The position numbers were made by a program, and so were the translations under genes. DNA of 64,000 nt from Streptomyces omiyaensis (GTDB lineage Bacteria; Actinomycetota; Actinomycetes; Streptomycetales; Streptomycetaceae), in contig NZ_BMVV01000014.1 in assembly GCF_014650895.1 (NCBI RefSeq), forward strand, positions 124,001 to 188,000. Direction: 5' to 3'. The first letter of the stretch is position 1. Each line of letters begins with the position of its first letter. Under the pieces are notes generated by a model. The model was not told where the DNA came from and made no database searches. It saw only the letters and a program-made list of their open reading frames with translations. Of this stretch, positions 40,422 to 49,466 are shown piece after piece.

Positions 40422-41798
40422 TCAGCAGGTGGCGCCGGCGCGCAGCGCGAGTGCTGTCCGGGGTGCGATGGTGGCCGTGAAGTCGCCGTTGCTGTTCACC
40501 GCGACGCAGGCACCGTTCTGGAGGTTGCGGTAGTTGCCTGCGGGGAGCTGGCTGTCGAAGGTCCTGTTGATGCCGTAGGACTCGTGGTTGATCACGACGT
40601 AGCCCTTGGTGCCACGGCCGAAGGCGATGGCCTGGTAGCCGTTGTCCCACCAGTTGACCACTGCCTGGCCGCGGGTGGTGTTGCGGAAAGCCACCATGGT
40701 CTTGATCTCTTGCCAGGCGTGCTGGCACTTCCAGCCGTCCTGCCAGCAGGCGTTGACGGTGCCCCCGTTGGGCGGCCCGGCGTCGATGTTGCTCCACTCG
40801 TAGCCGGAGTGGATGTCCGGGGAGCCGTAGGGCCAGGCCAGCATGAAGACGTTGGCGAGGGTGTAGTCGGCGCCGGACTTGTAGTTGAGAGTGGAGCCGT
40901 TGCGCTCGGTGTCGTGGTTGTCGACGAACACGGAGGACTTGCCGGAGGACATGTAGCCCCAGCTCTCGCCGAAGTTGTTCAGGTAGGCGAGGCGCTCGTT
41001 GTTGAAGACGCGCTTGAGGTCGTACGCGTAGCGGAACTCCTGCACGTCACCGGAGCCCAGGTACTCGCTGGGCTGCACAGCCTCGCCGGCTCCGTGGATG
41101 GCCTCGTGCTTCCAGTAGATGTTCGGGTTGCTCAGCCGGGACTTGATGTTGTCGAGGTCGGCGGATGCCATGTGCTTGGAGGCGTCGATACGGAAGCCGT
41201 CGACACCGAGGGAGAGCAGATCGTTCAGATAGGCGGCGATGCGGCCGCGGACGTAGTCTTCGCCGGTGTCGAGGTCGGCGAGTCCGACGAGCTCGCAGTT
41301 CTGGACGTTCCAGCGGTCCTGGTAGTTGCTGATCTGGGACGTGCAGTTGTCGAAGTCGGGGGTCGAGTAGACCCCGGGGTAGGCGTACTTGCTGTACGAA
41401 GAGCCACCGGTGCCGGTGCCGGAGCCCGCGGACATGTGGTTGATCACGGAGTCGACGATGACCTTGACTCCGGCGGTGTGGCACGCGTTGACCATGTTCT
41501 GGAAGTCGGTGCGGCTGCCGAGCCGTCCGGCGATCTTGTAGCTGACGGGCTGGTACGAGGTCCACCACTGGGTGCCCTGTATGTGCTCCTGCGGCGGGGA
41601 GACCTGCACGAGTCCGTAGCCGGCGGGGCCGAGGACATGGGTGCACTCCTTGGCGACCGAGCTGAACTTCCACTCGAAGAGGACCGCGGTGACGTCCTTG
41701 ACCCCCGGCGGCGCGGCCTGGGCCGGGGCGGGTCCCGTGACGGCCACAGCGGCTCCCGCCACGAGGGCGAGTGCAGCGGCCACGAGCTTTCGGGCCAT
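40422..41798 (-). CDS. secreted alpha-amylase, GH13
   Basis: Endo-acting starch hydrolase (458 aa) of the Streptomyces alpha-amylase group. A signal peptide (MARKLVAAALALVAGAAVAV, cleavage after AQA) directs export. Catalytic residues are visible: DSVINH (116-121), nucleophile Asp205 in GFRIDASKH, acid/base Glu232 in WKHEAIHG, and Asp296 in FVDNHD. The C-terminal beta domain ends in ALALRAGATC. Unlike many Streptomyces amylases it lacks a C-terminal starch-binding domain. Strong RBS GGAGGA before ATG 41798. The upstream region has paired TTGC/GCAA repeats like sites of maltose-type LacI repressors. Confidence 0.96.
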   Translation of the reverse strand: MARKLVAAALALVAGAAVAVTGPAPAQAAPPGVKDVTAVLFEWKFSSVAKECTHVLGPAGYGLVQVSPPQEHIQGTQWWTSYQPVSYKIAGRLGSRTDFQNMVNACHTAGVKVIVDSVINHMSAGSGTGTGGSSYSKYAYPGVYSTPDFDNCTSQISNYQDRWNVQNCELVGLADLDTGEDYVRGRIAAYLNDLLSLGVDGFRIDASKHMASADLDNIKSRLSNPNIYWKHEAIHGAGEAVQPSEYLGSGDVQEFRYAYDLKRVFNNERLAYLNNFGESWGYMSSGKSSVFVDNHDTERNGSTLNYKSGADYTLANVFMLAWPYGSPDIHSGYEWSNIDAGPPNGGTVNACWQDGWKCQHAWQEIKTMVAFRNTTRGQAVVNWWDNGYQAIAFGRGTKGYVVINHESYGINRTFDSQLPAGNYRNLQNGACVAVNSNGDFTATIAPRTALALRAGATC

Positions 41799-41809
41799 GC
41801 TTCCTCCTG

Positions 41810-41851
41810 CTTGCTTCGATGGAGCAAGATGTTGCCGAAAATGACAGCAAC
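41810..41851 (-). promoter_or_regulatory. amylase control region with two inverted repeats
   Basis: CTTGCT-N7-AGCAAG (41810-41828) and GTTGC-N11-GCAAC (41831-41851) lie 12-53 bases upstream of the amylase start codon. TTGC/GCAA repeats at amylase promoters are known targets of MalR/Reg1-type repressors in streptomycetes, which gives maltose induction and glucose repression. The repressor gene is not in this window. Confidence 0.5.
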
Positions 41852-42404
41852 TATTTTCAGTCGTGACCGTACGAGTGCCCCAGGGGTCGGTCAACCCTCT
41901 GGAGCCCTCAAGGCGACTGATCCGAAAGGGGTTTGCTGCCTGCGAGGACGTATCGAGCGAGATCTCCGCTGACGCGGTTGTCCATCGTTCCGCAGCCCCG
42001 TGAGGCGACCTCCCCGGGGAGGGGTTCACGTCCCGTGCTGGTGTGCACGGACGCCTTGCCGGTGGCGCGCGCCTGACCTCCGACCGTTCGCGGGTCGCGC
42101 CGCGGGCTTCTCGGACGTAGCGGCCCTCTTCCCCGTGCGACAGCCTGTGGTGATGTGTTGTCAGGCGGCTCGTTCCGTGCGTGCTCCGCGCAGTGCTGCC
42201 GTCCGGCGGACCCTGCCGTTCGTGAGGCGTGCGCTCTGTGTTCCCGAAGAGCGCTGGGCGGGCGGTTCGTGAACCTGTCCGCCCGCTTCGCGATTCCGGC
42301 GTCGTGCCTGGTCGACGGCCTTGGGCCGGTGCGCCGGCAGCAGCACGGCACGTCGGGGCCGGTGCCGTTCGGTGCTTCTCCGTTCGCCTCCCGACGGGCC
42401 GGAC
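41852..42404. other. stretch upstream of the amylase promoter with no supported gene
   Basis: About 550 bases. Frames are open on both strands, but the translations match nothing and base composition shows no coding periodicity by eye. Less GC-extreme than real genes nearby, consistent with old non-coding or decayed DNA. Confidence 0.5.
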
Positions 42405-42419
42405 GGGCGGTCACGGACT

Positions 42420-42641
42420 GCGCTCGTCTTCGCCGCACCCGCCCGCGCCGTGTCCGCGGTCCGGCCGACACCGAACGAGGCCGTCTTCGCCCGCCTGCAC
42501 GCGGCGGTCCCCGCCGCGGCCGCCGCTCCCGGCTCGGCCGCACGGATCGGGGTCACCCGCTCGAAAGGCGGGTGGGCCTTCGGCACCGCGGTTCTCTTGC
42601 CGGAACCCGCCTCGCATGCGGCTACCGGCGCAGCGTCGTGA
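42420..42641 (+). pseudogene. possible fragment of an exported-protein N-terminal domain
   Basis: In the frame of the 42321-42641 open reading frame, the end reads NEAVFARLHAAVPAAAAAPG and VTRSKGGWAFGTAVLLPEPA. The GGWAFGTAVL part resembles a recurrent streptomycete domain at the N-terminus of some secreted M23-type proteins (R.WAFGTAV). It stops soon after, so it would be a short remnant. Weak evidence. Confidence 0.3.
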
Positions 42642-42765
42642 GCGGCGTCCCCGACGACAACCTCCACAACGGGACCCCGGTCACGAGCTGCGGGCGACGC
42701 ACGGAACAGAACGGGACGGCGCGCGCCGGGGGTCACCTCGTCGCGCGCCGTCCCGTTCCGGCGCG

Positions 42766-44064
42766 CTACCCCGCCACGCTCTCCAGCAGCAACTGCGAAC
42801 CCGCGGTGATCAGGCCGGGGACGACGAAGTCGAGGGTGACGGTCCGGGTCGTGCCGGCGGGCAGTGCGTACGTACCGATCGTGTCGCGCGGGACGGTCGG
42901 GCGTACGTACACCGTCTGGATCCCGGGCGCGGCGCCGTCGACGGAGACGGCCATCGCCCCGTTCCAGGTGTTGCCGGGCACGTCGGCGGAGCCCGTGACG
43001 TTGGAGCCGAAGACGAGGCGCGCGGTGCGCGGCTGCGCCGACGGATTGCGCAGGGCCAGCTCGATGGAGTACCGGGCGCCGTAATTGCCCCAGCTGCGCT
43101 GGGAGGAGTCGCGCAGCGCGGCGGTGGCCGGGACCGTCTGGTCCAGGGCGGCGACCTGGCGGACGGTGGTGTTCAGGGCCAGCCCCAGATGGCTGCCGGC
43201 CGCGGGGACGTCGATCGTCGTGCGACCGGTGGACCAGTGCGAGCCGCCGTAGACGCCGGCCTCACGACCGTACGTCGTCTCCGTTTGGCCGATGATGTTG
43301 CCCGGCGCGGCGGCGCCGTCGGTCTGGGAGAGGTTGATCGCCGTCGTGAGGCTGCCGTCGGTGGTGACCACGGTGTACGTGTACACCCCGCCGCTCGCGG
43401 TGATCTCCAGGAGCCCGTCCAGGATCGAACCGGTCATCGGGATCCGCGCCGCCTGCACCACCTTCTTGGGCCCGACCGAGGTGGGGGAGAGGTAGCTCCG
43501 CAGGCTCCCCGTGACCCAGTCGGCCGACGTGGCGTAGTAGGGGCCCGTACCGGCGCGCTCCGCCGGATCCTGGACCAGGGGTTTGTCGGCGTTCGTCCAC
43601 GCCGAACCCCGGGCGCTCACGGTGACGGTGGAGGTTCCGGGGTTGGAGACCAGGACGTGCAGCCATGCCGTGCCGCCCGTGCTGTTCTGGTGGTACAGGT
43701 ACAGCGGGAACGTTCCGGAGAGGGCGCGGGCGCTGCCGCCGCGGGTGCTGGTGGTGCGTGCGTGCTGCATGAGCCAGCCGGGTCCTGTGACGGTCTCCGG
43801 GTTGTTGGACACCACGAGTTCCGGGCCCGCCATGGAGCCGGGCAGCGGCCGCAGCAGTTCCCTGACGACCGTCGGGCCGGGGGCCGTGGGCGTGCCCGGC
43901 GTCCACTGGCCTTCGGTGATGGTGGTGCCCGGCACGGAAGCGCCCGACAAGTGGTTCGTACCTGAAGAAGGTGCTGCGAGGGCAGTGGTACGGGCCGTGA
44001 GCGCGGCGGCCAAAGCGGCCGGCGCGGCGAGCAGCAGACGTCGTCGACCGGGGACGAGAGGCAT
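42766..44064 (-). CDS. secreted DUF3370-like protein
   Basis: 432 aa. Twin-arginine-like signal (VPGRRRLLLAAPAALAAALT). The body resembles DUF3370 proteins, best known from cyanobacteria. ELLRPLPGSMAGPELVVSNN and the PLYLYHQNSTGGTAWLHVLV strand, with VSNPGTSTVTV, are in the first half. HWSTGRTTIDVP and SWGNYGARYSIELALRNPSA lie before a C-terminal beta-sandwich. No enzyme motif. ATG 44064 with GAAGGGA. Divergent from the sugar ABC operon and sharing its 280-base control region, so it may be co-regulated. Function unknown; the DUF3370 match is from memory of pattern. Confidence 0.7.
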   Translation of the reverse strand: MPLVPGRRRLLLAAPAALAAALTARTTALAAPSSGTNHLSGASVPGTTITEGQWTPGTPTAPGPTVVRELLRPLPGSMAGPELVVSNNPETVTGPGWLMQHARTTSTRGGSARALSGTFPLYLYHQNSTGGTAWLHVLVSNPGTSTVTVSARGSAWTNADKPLVQDPAERAGTGPYYATSADWVTGSLRSYLSPTSVGPKKVVQAARIPMTGSILDGLLEITASGGVYTYTVVTTDGSLTTAINLSQTDGAAAPGNIIGQTETTYGREAGVYGGSHWSTGRTTIDVPAAGSHLGLALNTTVRQVAALDQTVPATAALRDSSQRSWGNYGARYSIELALRNPSAQPRTARLVFGSNVTGSADVPGNTWNGAMAVSVDGAAPGIQTVYVRPTVPRDTIGTYALPAGTTRTVTLDFVVPGLITAGSQLLLESVAG

Positions 44065-44251
44065 GCGGAGTGTTCCCTTCGGTGGGGTGACGGCGCACAT
44101 CAACCCATGGCCCGGTGTGGAAAGGCAAGACCTGCGGTCACGTTCTCCCGCCGGTCGGCGGGAGGGGGCGAAGGCTCCGAAGGCACGGGCCGCAAGAAGA
44201 ACGTGCTGCGGCCTCTTGACGCGCAGGCCGACCCTCAGCAAACTCTAGCTC

Positions 44252-44273
44252 GCAAGTGGTACGGACCACTTGC
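44252..44273. promoter_or_regulatory. 22-bp perfect operator palindrome for the GntR/HutC regulator
   Basis: GCAAGTGGT-ACGG-ACCACTTGC, 9-bp perfect arms, 71 bases before the binding-protein start. It keeps the TGGT-N4-ACCA core of HutC-subfamily sites (DasR-type sites have a comparable core). A HutC-type regulator gene is the fourth cistron of the operon. The rest of the 44065-44344 gap shows no gene. Confidence 0.75.
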
Positions 44274-44344
44274 TCGCGCTGTGGCCCTCGCCCCGGCCTC
44301 TCTTCCCCCTTCCGGCTGGTGTCCGGATCGTCCCTAGGAGCGTC

Positions 44345-45661
44345 ATGCCCTCCAGCAGAGGCATTCGTCTCGCATCTGTCGCCCTCGCCCTCGGAGCCCT
44401 TTCGACCGCCTGCGGGCTCGGCGGTTCCACGGACGGCGACGCCGGCGCCCAGCAGGCGAGTGGCTCCGGAGGCGCGCTCAAGGGGACCGTCACCTTCGAG
44501 ACGCTGCAACTCAAGCCGACGTTCACGGAGTACATCGAGGGCGTCATCGCCTCGTACGAGAAGAAGCACCCGGACGTCGAAGTCAAGTGGGTCGACATCC
44601 CCTTCGCCGGAGCCCAGGAGAAGATGACGGCGAACGCCGTCGCCGGCACCCTCCCCGACGTCGTCAACCTCAACCCGCAGTTCGCCCAGGCTCTGGAGGC
44701 CAAGGGGCTGTTCGTCGACATGGACACCGTGGCGAAGGACATCAAGGCCGACTACGTGCCCGGTGCCTGGGACGCCTTCACCGTCCCGGGCAAGAAGGGG
44801 TCCTTCGGCATCCCCTGGTACCTCACCTCCGAGGTCACCATGTACAACAAGGACCTCTTCGAGAAGGCCGGCCTGGACCCCGCGAAGCCCCCGGCCACCT
44901 TCGACGAACTGCTCACCGCCGGGGCCGGCCTCTCCACCGCGGGCAAGGGGAAGTCGTACGGCCTCCACCCGGCCCTGGAGAACCGCTTCATCACCGACCT
45001 CGCCAAGCAGGGCGTGCCGCTGCTCGACGAGTCGGGTAAGAAGTGGACGTTCAACACCCCCGAAGCGGCCGCCTACCTCGGCAAGCTCGTCGACGCCTAC
45101 GAGAAGGGCGTCTTCCCGAAGGACTCGATCACCCAGGACCACAGCAAGTCGACCGAGGCGTACCAGGCCGGTCGCATCGGCGTCCTGCCTTCGGGTCCCA
45201 ACTTCCTGACCATCATCAAGGAGAACGCGCCGAAGATCGCCGAGCAGACCGGCGTCGGCCCGCAGATCACCGGAGCTTCAGGGGCGACGAACATGTCCGT
45301 CATGGGCCTGCTGGTCCCCAAGTCCAGCAAGAACCAGGCCGCGGCGGTCTCCTTCGCCTCCTACCTGGCCAACGCCGAGAACCAGCTCGCGTTCAGCAAG
45401 ATCGTGACCGTGCTCCCCAGCGTCTCCGCGGCGCTGAAGGACCCCTACTTCACCACGGCCGGCGACGGATCCGTTGAGGCCCGGGCACGGAAGATCTCCG
45501 CCGAGCAGATCGCCAAGGGACGGAACCTGGTCCCCGTCCAGTACGACGAGCGCGTCACCAAGGCCGTCATCGGCAAGGTCCAGCTCGCCCTCCAGGGCAA
45601 GCTCAGCCCGCAGAAGGCCCTCGACGAGGCCGTCGAGGCGGCGAACGCCATCACCGGCTGA
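44345..45661 (+). CDS. ABC transporter sugar-binding lipoprotein (CUT1 family)
   Basis: Extracytoplasmic substrate-binding protein of 438 aa. Lipoprotein signal with lipobox LSTAC. The family-1 extracellular binding domain has the ETLQLKPTFTEYIEGVIASY start, AVAGTLPDVVNLN, GIPWYLTSEVTMYNKDLFEK and AYQAGRIGVLPSGPNF. CUT1 proteins bind di- or oligosaccharides. ATG 44345 after TAGGAG. First gene of the operon. A stem-loop follows it, which should raise its transcript level relative to the permeases. No ATPase gene is in the operon, so a shared MsiK-type ATPase is expected. Confidence 0.94.
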   Translation: MPSSRGIRLASVALALGALSTACGLGGSTDGDAGAQQASGSGGALKGTVTFETLQLKPTFTEYIEGVIASYEKKHPDVEVKWVDIPFAGAQEKMTANAVAGTLPDVVNLNPQFAQALEAKGLFVDMDTVAKDIKADYVPGAWDAFTVPGKKGSFGIPWYLTSEVTMYNKDLFEKAGLDPAKPPATFDELLTAGAGLSTAGKGKSYGLHPALENRFITDLAKQGVPLLDESGKKWTFNTPEAAAYLGKLVDAYEKGVFPKDSITQDHSKSTEAYQAGRIGVLPSGPNFLTIIKENAPKIAEQTGVGPQITGASGATNMSVMGLLVPKSSKNQAAAVSFASYLANAENQLAFSKIVTVLPSVSAALKDPYFTTAGDGSVEARARKISAEQIAKGRNLVPVQYDERVTKAVIGKVQLALQGKLSPQKALDEAVEAANAITG

Positions 45662-45675
45662 CCGAGCCGGACCAC

Positions 45676-45714
45676 CTCCGTCGGAGCCGCCCGCACCGGC
45701 CCGCTCCGACGGAG
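45676..45714 (+). terminator. intercistronic hairpin between binding protein and permease genes
   Basis: Perfect 12-bp arms CTCCGTCGGAGC (45676-45687) and GCTCCGACGGAG (45703-45714) with a 15-base loop in the 131-base gap. In ABC operons such hairpins act as partial terminators or 3' stabilisers, giving excess binding protein. Confidence 0.75.
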
Positions 45715-45792
45715 CCACCGAGCCCACCCCGGCGGCAGGGACGCGAACCCCCTGCCGCCGGCCCCGCCCCACCCGCACACCGTGGAGGACCC

Positions 45793-46671
45793 GTGACCGG
45801 CCGACGCTGGTACGCCCCCTGGCTGTTCCTCGCCCCCGCGCTCGCCGTCGCGGTGACGTTCTTCCTCATCCCCTTCAGCAACACGGTCGTCCTCTCCTTC
45901 ACCGACGCCAGCACCCTCGGCGGCGGCCACTTCACGGGCCTCGACAACTACCGACGGCTGCTGTCGGACGACGCGTTCTGGTTGTCGCTGCGCAACACCG
46001 CTCTGTACGTCGTGGTCGTGGTCCCTCTGATGGTGGTGCTGCCCCTGCTCGTCGCCGTCCTGGTGCAGCGCAGGATCGCCGGAATCGGCTTCTTCCGCGC
46101 GGTGTTCTACTCACCGGTCGTGGCCTCGATGGTGGTCGCCGGACTCATCTGGTCCTGGCTGCTGTCCAGCGACGGCCTCGTCAACTCACTGCTGCGCGCC
46201 CTGCACCTCGTCGCCGAGCCGCTGCCCTTCCTCACCGACTCCCGACTGCTGCTGTTCAGCGCCATGGCCATGACCGTGTGGAAGGGCCTGGGCTACTACA
46301 TGGTGGTCTACCTGGCCGCCCTGGCGAACATCCCGCGCTCGCTGCTCGAAGCGGCGGAGGTCGACGGCGCGGGACCCGTACGCCGGTTCACGAGCGTCAC
46401 CGTGCCCCTGCTGCGCCCGACCATGGTCCTCGTCGCCACCCTCTCCGCGATCGCCTCGGCCAAGGTCTTCGCGGAGGTCTACACCCTCAGCGACGGCAGC
46501 GCCGGCCCCGGCGGCGAGGCCCGCACCCTCGTCTACACCATCCGCGAGGCGGGGCTCGGCCTGGGCGGTGAGGCCGGCTACGCCTCCGCCATGAGCCTGG
46601 CGCTCTTCCTCGGCACCCTCGGCCTGTCCGTCTTCGTCACCCGCCTCAACTCCCAGGAGCGGCAGGCATGA
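45793..46671 (+). CDS. ABC sugar transporter permease 1 (MalF type)
   Basis: 292-aa inner-membrane permease with six helices. The cytoplasmic EAA loop that contacts the ATPase reads SLLEAAEVDGAGPVRRFTSV. GTG 45793 is placed well behind GGAGGA (45784-45789). Its stop overlaps the second permease start by four bases. It forms the channel with the next gene product. Substrate deduced only from the operon enzymes (a mannose- or amino-sugar-containing glycan). Confidence 0.95.
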   Translation: MTGRRWYAPWLFLAPALAVAVTFFLIPFSNTVVLSFTDASTLGGGHFTGLDNYRRLLSDDAFWLSLRNTALYVVVVVPLMVVLPLLVAVLVQRRIAGIGFFRAVFYSPVVASMVVAGLIWSWLLSSDGLVNSLLRALHLVAEPLPFLTDSRLLLFSAMAMTVWKGLGYYMVVYLAALANIPRSLLEAAEVDGAGPVRRFTSVTVPLLRPTMVLVATLSAIASAKVFAEVYTLSDGSAGPGGEARTLVYTIREAGLGLGGEAGYASAMSLALFLGTLGLSVFVTRLNSQERQA

Positions 46672-47597
46672 GCGCCCCCACCACGATCCCGCTCGCGGAC
46701 CCCGCACACCCGTCCGCACCGACCCCCCGCGAGGCACCCGCTCCGGTCACGCCCAAGCCGCGTGCGCTGCGCCTGCGCGCGGCCGGAGGCACCGGCGTAC
46801 GGTACCTGCTGCTCCTCGTCGTCCTGGTCGTCACGGTCGGACCGTTCCTCTGGCAGCTGTCCACCTCGCTCAAGGGCGCCGGCGAGAGCGTCTTCGGCTA
46901 CCCGCCCCAACTGCTCCCGCACGAGCCCACCCTGGACCACTACGCGTCGGCCGCCCGGACCGTCCCGGTCCTCTCGTACGCCTTCAACTCACTCCTCGTG
47001 GCGGTGGGCTGCGCCGTCACCAACTGCCTGTTCGGATCCCTGGCCGGCTACGCCCTGGCCCGGATGCGGTTCCGGGGACGACGGATCGCCTTCGGGATCT
47101 TCCTCGCCACGATGATCATCCCGTTCGAGAGCATCATGGTCTCCGAGTTCCTGATGATGCGCTCGCTGGGCCTCAACGACACCCTCGTCGGCGTGATGCT
47201 GCCGCTGGCCGTCACCAGCCTGTCCATCCTGCTCTTCCGCAACGCCTTCCTCGGCCTGCCCCGCGAGGTGGAGGAGGCCGCCGTCCTGGACGGCGCGGGG
47301 GAGTGGCAGCGCTACGCGAGGATCGCCCTGCCCTCGGTACGCGGCACCACCGCCGTCGTCGCCATCTTCAGCTTCGTCTTCGCCTGGGACGACTTCCTGT
47401 GGCCGCTGATCGTGCTGTCGGACCCGGCCCACTACACCCTGACCGTGGGCATCCAGTACCTCTCCGGCACGTTCACCAACGACCAGCGGGTCGTCGCCGC
47501 GGGCACCATGATTGCCGTGGTCCCGCTGCTGCTTCTCTTCTTCACCCTGCAGCGGTACTTCTTCCGGGGCGTGGGCGAAGGGGCGGTCAAGGGATGA
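46668..47597 (+). CDS. ABC sugar transporter permease 2 (MalG type)
   Basis: 309-aa permease. A 45-residue Pro/Ala-rich cytosolic leader precedes six membrane helices. LSTSLKGAGESVFGYPPQLL is typical of MalG-type N-terminal regions, and REVEEAAVLDGAGEWQRYAR is the EAA loop. It overlaps both neighbours by ATGA. Partner of permease 1. Confidence 0.95.
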   Translation: MSAPTTIPLADPAHPSAPTPREAPAPVTPKPRALRLRAAGGTGVRYLLLLVVLVVTVGPFLWQLSTSLKGAGESVFGYPPQLLPHEPTLDHYASAARTVPVLSYAFNSLLVAVGCAVTNCLFGSLAGYALARMRFRGRRIAFGIFLATMIIPFESIMVSEFLMMRSLGLNDTLVGVMLPLAVTSLSILLFRNAFLGLPREVEEAAVLDGAGEWQRYARIALPSVRGTTAVVAIFSFVFAWDDFLWPLIVLSDPAHYTLTVGIQYLSGTFTNDQRVVAAGTMIAVVPLLLLFFTLQRYFFRGVGEGAVKG

Positions 47598-48382
47598 ACA
47601 CGGACACGGGGACGAACGGCAGCGCGGCGACGGACAGCGGCACGGTGACGAGCACCGGCCCGGGGACCGAGCGCGAACCCAAGCACGAGGCACTGCGCAC
47701 CGCCCTGGCGGCGTTGATCGACGATGGTCTCGCACCGCACGAGGCGCTGCCCAGCGAACGCGACCTCATGCAGCGCTACTCGGTCAGCCGGATGACCGTA
47801 CGGCGGGCCGTCGAGCGGCTCACCCAGGAGGGCCGCGTCTACCGCGTGCAGGGTGCCGGCACCTTCGTCGCGGACCCCGCCACCATCAGCAAGTCGCTGC
47901 ACCTCACCTCGTTCTCCGAGGACATCCGCGGCCGGCGCATGGTCCCCGACAGCCGCCTCCTGGTCCTGGAGCGCACCGAGGCGGACCTGGACTGCGCCCG
48001 TGACCTGTTCCTGACCCCCGGCTCGCCGGTGGTCCACCTGGAACGCCTGCGCACGGCGGACGGCGAGCCGATGTGCCTGGAAAACGTATGGCTGCCCGAG
48101 GCACTCGTACCCGGCCTGGTCGAGCACGGTGAACCGCAGAGCCTGTACAGCTGGCTGGAACAGGCCGGCGCCGCGCCCGAGACCGCCGACCAGACCATCC
48201 GCGCCACCGTCGTGGGCCCGCGCGAGGCGGCGCTGCTCGACGTCCCCCCGCAGTTCCCGGCCCTGCATGTCGAGCGGGTCACCCGGGACATCCGCGGCCG
48301 GGCCGTCGAACGGGCCGTCAGCCTCTACCGCGCGGACCGCTACGACTACCGCCTCACGATCAGCAGGGAGCGCCGGGGATGA
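47594..48382 (+). CDS. GntR family regulator, HutC subfamily
   Basis: 262-aa regulator with an N-terminal wHTH (ALPSERDLMQRYSVSRMTVR, then RAVERLTQEGRVYRVQGAGTF) and a C-terminal UTRA/chorismate-lyase-fold effector domain (TSFSEDIRGRRM, PVVHLERLRTADGEPMCLEN). Such proteins sense phosphorylated sugars or related metabolites. It is translationally coupled inside the operon, and the 22-bp palindrome at 44252 fits its subfamily, so negative autoregulation is likely. Confidence 0.94.
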   Translation: MNTDTGTNGSAATDSGTVTSTGPGTEREPKHEALRTALAALIDDGLAPHEALPSERDLMQRYSVSRMTVRRAVERLTQEGRVYRVQGAGTFVADPATISKSLHLTSFSEDIRGRRMVPDSRLLVLERTEADLDCARDLFLTPGSPVVHLERLRTADGEPMCLENVWLPEALVPGLVEHGEPQSLYSWLEQAGAAPETADQTIRATVVGPREAALLDVPPQFPALHVERVTRDIRGRAVERAVSLYRADRYDYRLTISRERRG

Positions 48383-49398
48383 CGACTCGCACGACCGGAT
48401 CGTGGACCGGGCCCGGCGCCCGGACCGCCTCCGTTCCCCACGGGCCGCCGGTACGGCTGGGGATCGACATCGGCGGCACCAAGACAGCCGTCGCGGTCCT
48501 CGACGAGGGGAACAGGTTCCTCGCCCGCGCCACGGCCGCCACCCCGGCCGCCGAGGGCGCCGCGGCCGTGGTCGGCCGCGTACGGGAACTCGCCGTACGG
48601 GCCCTGGCCGAACCGGCTGCCGCTGGGGCCCGGCTGACCGCGATCGGCGTCGGCACGGCAGGAGTCGTGGCACCGGACGGCCGCACCATCGCCTCCGCCA
48701 CGGAGGCGTTGCCGGGATGGGCCGGAACTCCGCTCGCGGCCCTCCTCGAGGAGGCGCTGGGCGCCCCCACGTCCCTGCTCGGCGACGTCCAGGCCTTCCT
48801 GGCCGGGGAGTTGGCGGCAGGAGCGGCCTGGGGTGCGCGCAGCGCGGTCGCCGTCATGGCCGGGACCGGCATCGGCGGCGCGATCGCACTGGACGGGACG
48901 GTGGTACGAGGCAGCCGCGGAGCGGCCGGGCACCTGGGCCACGTCCCGGTCGCCGAGGCCGAGGGGCACCGGTGCCCGTGCGGAGCCATGGGACACGTGG
49001 AAGCCGTCGCCTCCGGTCCGGCGATGACCGCTCTGCTCCGCCGCGACGCCGCCCACACCGAGGTCCGGGACCTGCGGGGGGTCGGTGCGGCGGCCGCCGA
49101 CGGGGACTCGGCGGCCCGCGCGGTCCTGCGGCGCGGAGGCAGGGCTCTGGGCGCCGCGCTCGCCGGAGTGGTCAGCACCCTCGATCCGGACGTGGTGGTC
49201 CTCGCCGGAGGGGTCCTCCACGCCGGCCCCTGGTACGAGGAGGCTGCCCGGGCCGAACTCGCCGTCCGGACCCTTCCGCTGCTGCGCGGGACCCGTGTCG
49301 TACGGGCAGGCCTCGGCGCCGACGCGGTCCTGCTCGGCGCGGCCTCGTACAGCGGCACGGCCCCGTACGACGGCCCGGTCCCCCCGGCCGTCCGCTGA
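48379..49398 (+). CDS. ROK family sugar kinase
   Basis: 339-aa ROK protein without an HTH, so a kinase rather than a repressor. ATP site LGIDIGGTKTAVAVLDEG, catalytic Asp in LLGDVQAFLAGE, glycine-rich AGTGIGGAI, and the zinc signature GHLGHVPVAEAEGHRCPCG followed by AMGHVE. In standard ROK kinases the fourth zinc ligand is Cys (GCxE); here it is His. In context it would phosphorylate N-acetylmannosamine, mannose or a related sugar to feed NanE. Overlaps the regulator gene by ATGA. Confidence 0.92.
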   Translation: MTTRTTGSWTGPGARTASVPHGPPVRLGIDIGGTKTAVAVLDEGNRFLARATAATPAAEGAAAVVGRVRELAVRALAEPAAAGARLTAIGVGTAGVVAPDGRTIASATEALPGWAGTPLAALLEEALGAPTSLLGDVQAFLAGELAAGAAWGARSAVAVMAGTGIGGAIALDGTVVRGSRGAAGHLGHVPVAEAEGHRCPCGAMGHVEAVASGPAMTALLRRDAAHTEVRDLRGVGAAAADGDSAARAVLRRGGRALGAALAGVVSTLDPDVVVLAGGVLHAGPWYEEAARAELAVRTLPLLRGTRVVRAGLGADAVLLGAASYSGTAPYDGPVPPAVR

Positions 49399-49466
49399 AC
49401 ACCGACCGCGACACGGCCGACGACAACCGCGGAACCCCCGCACGACTCGAAAGACGAGGAACTCCC

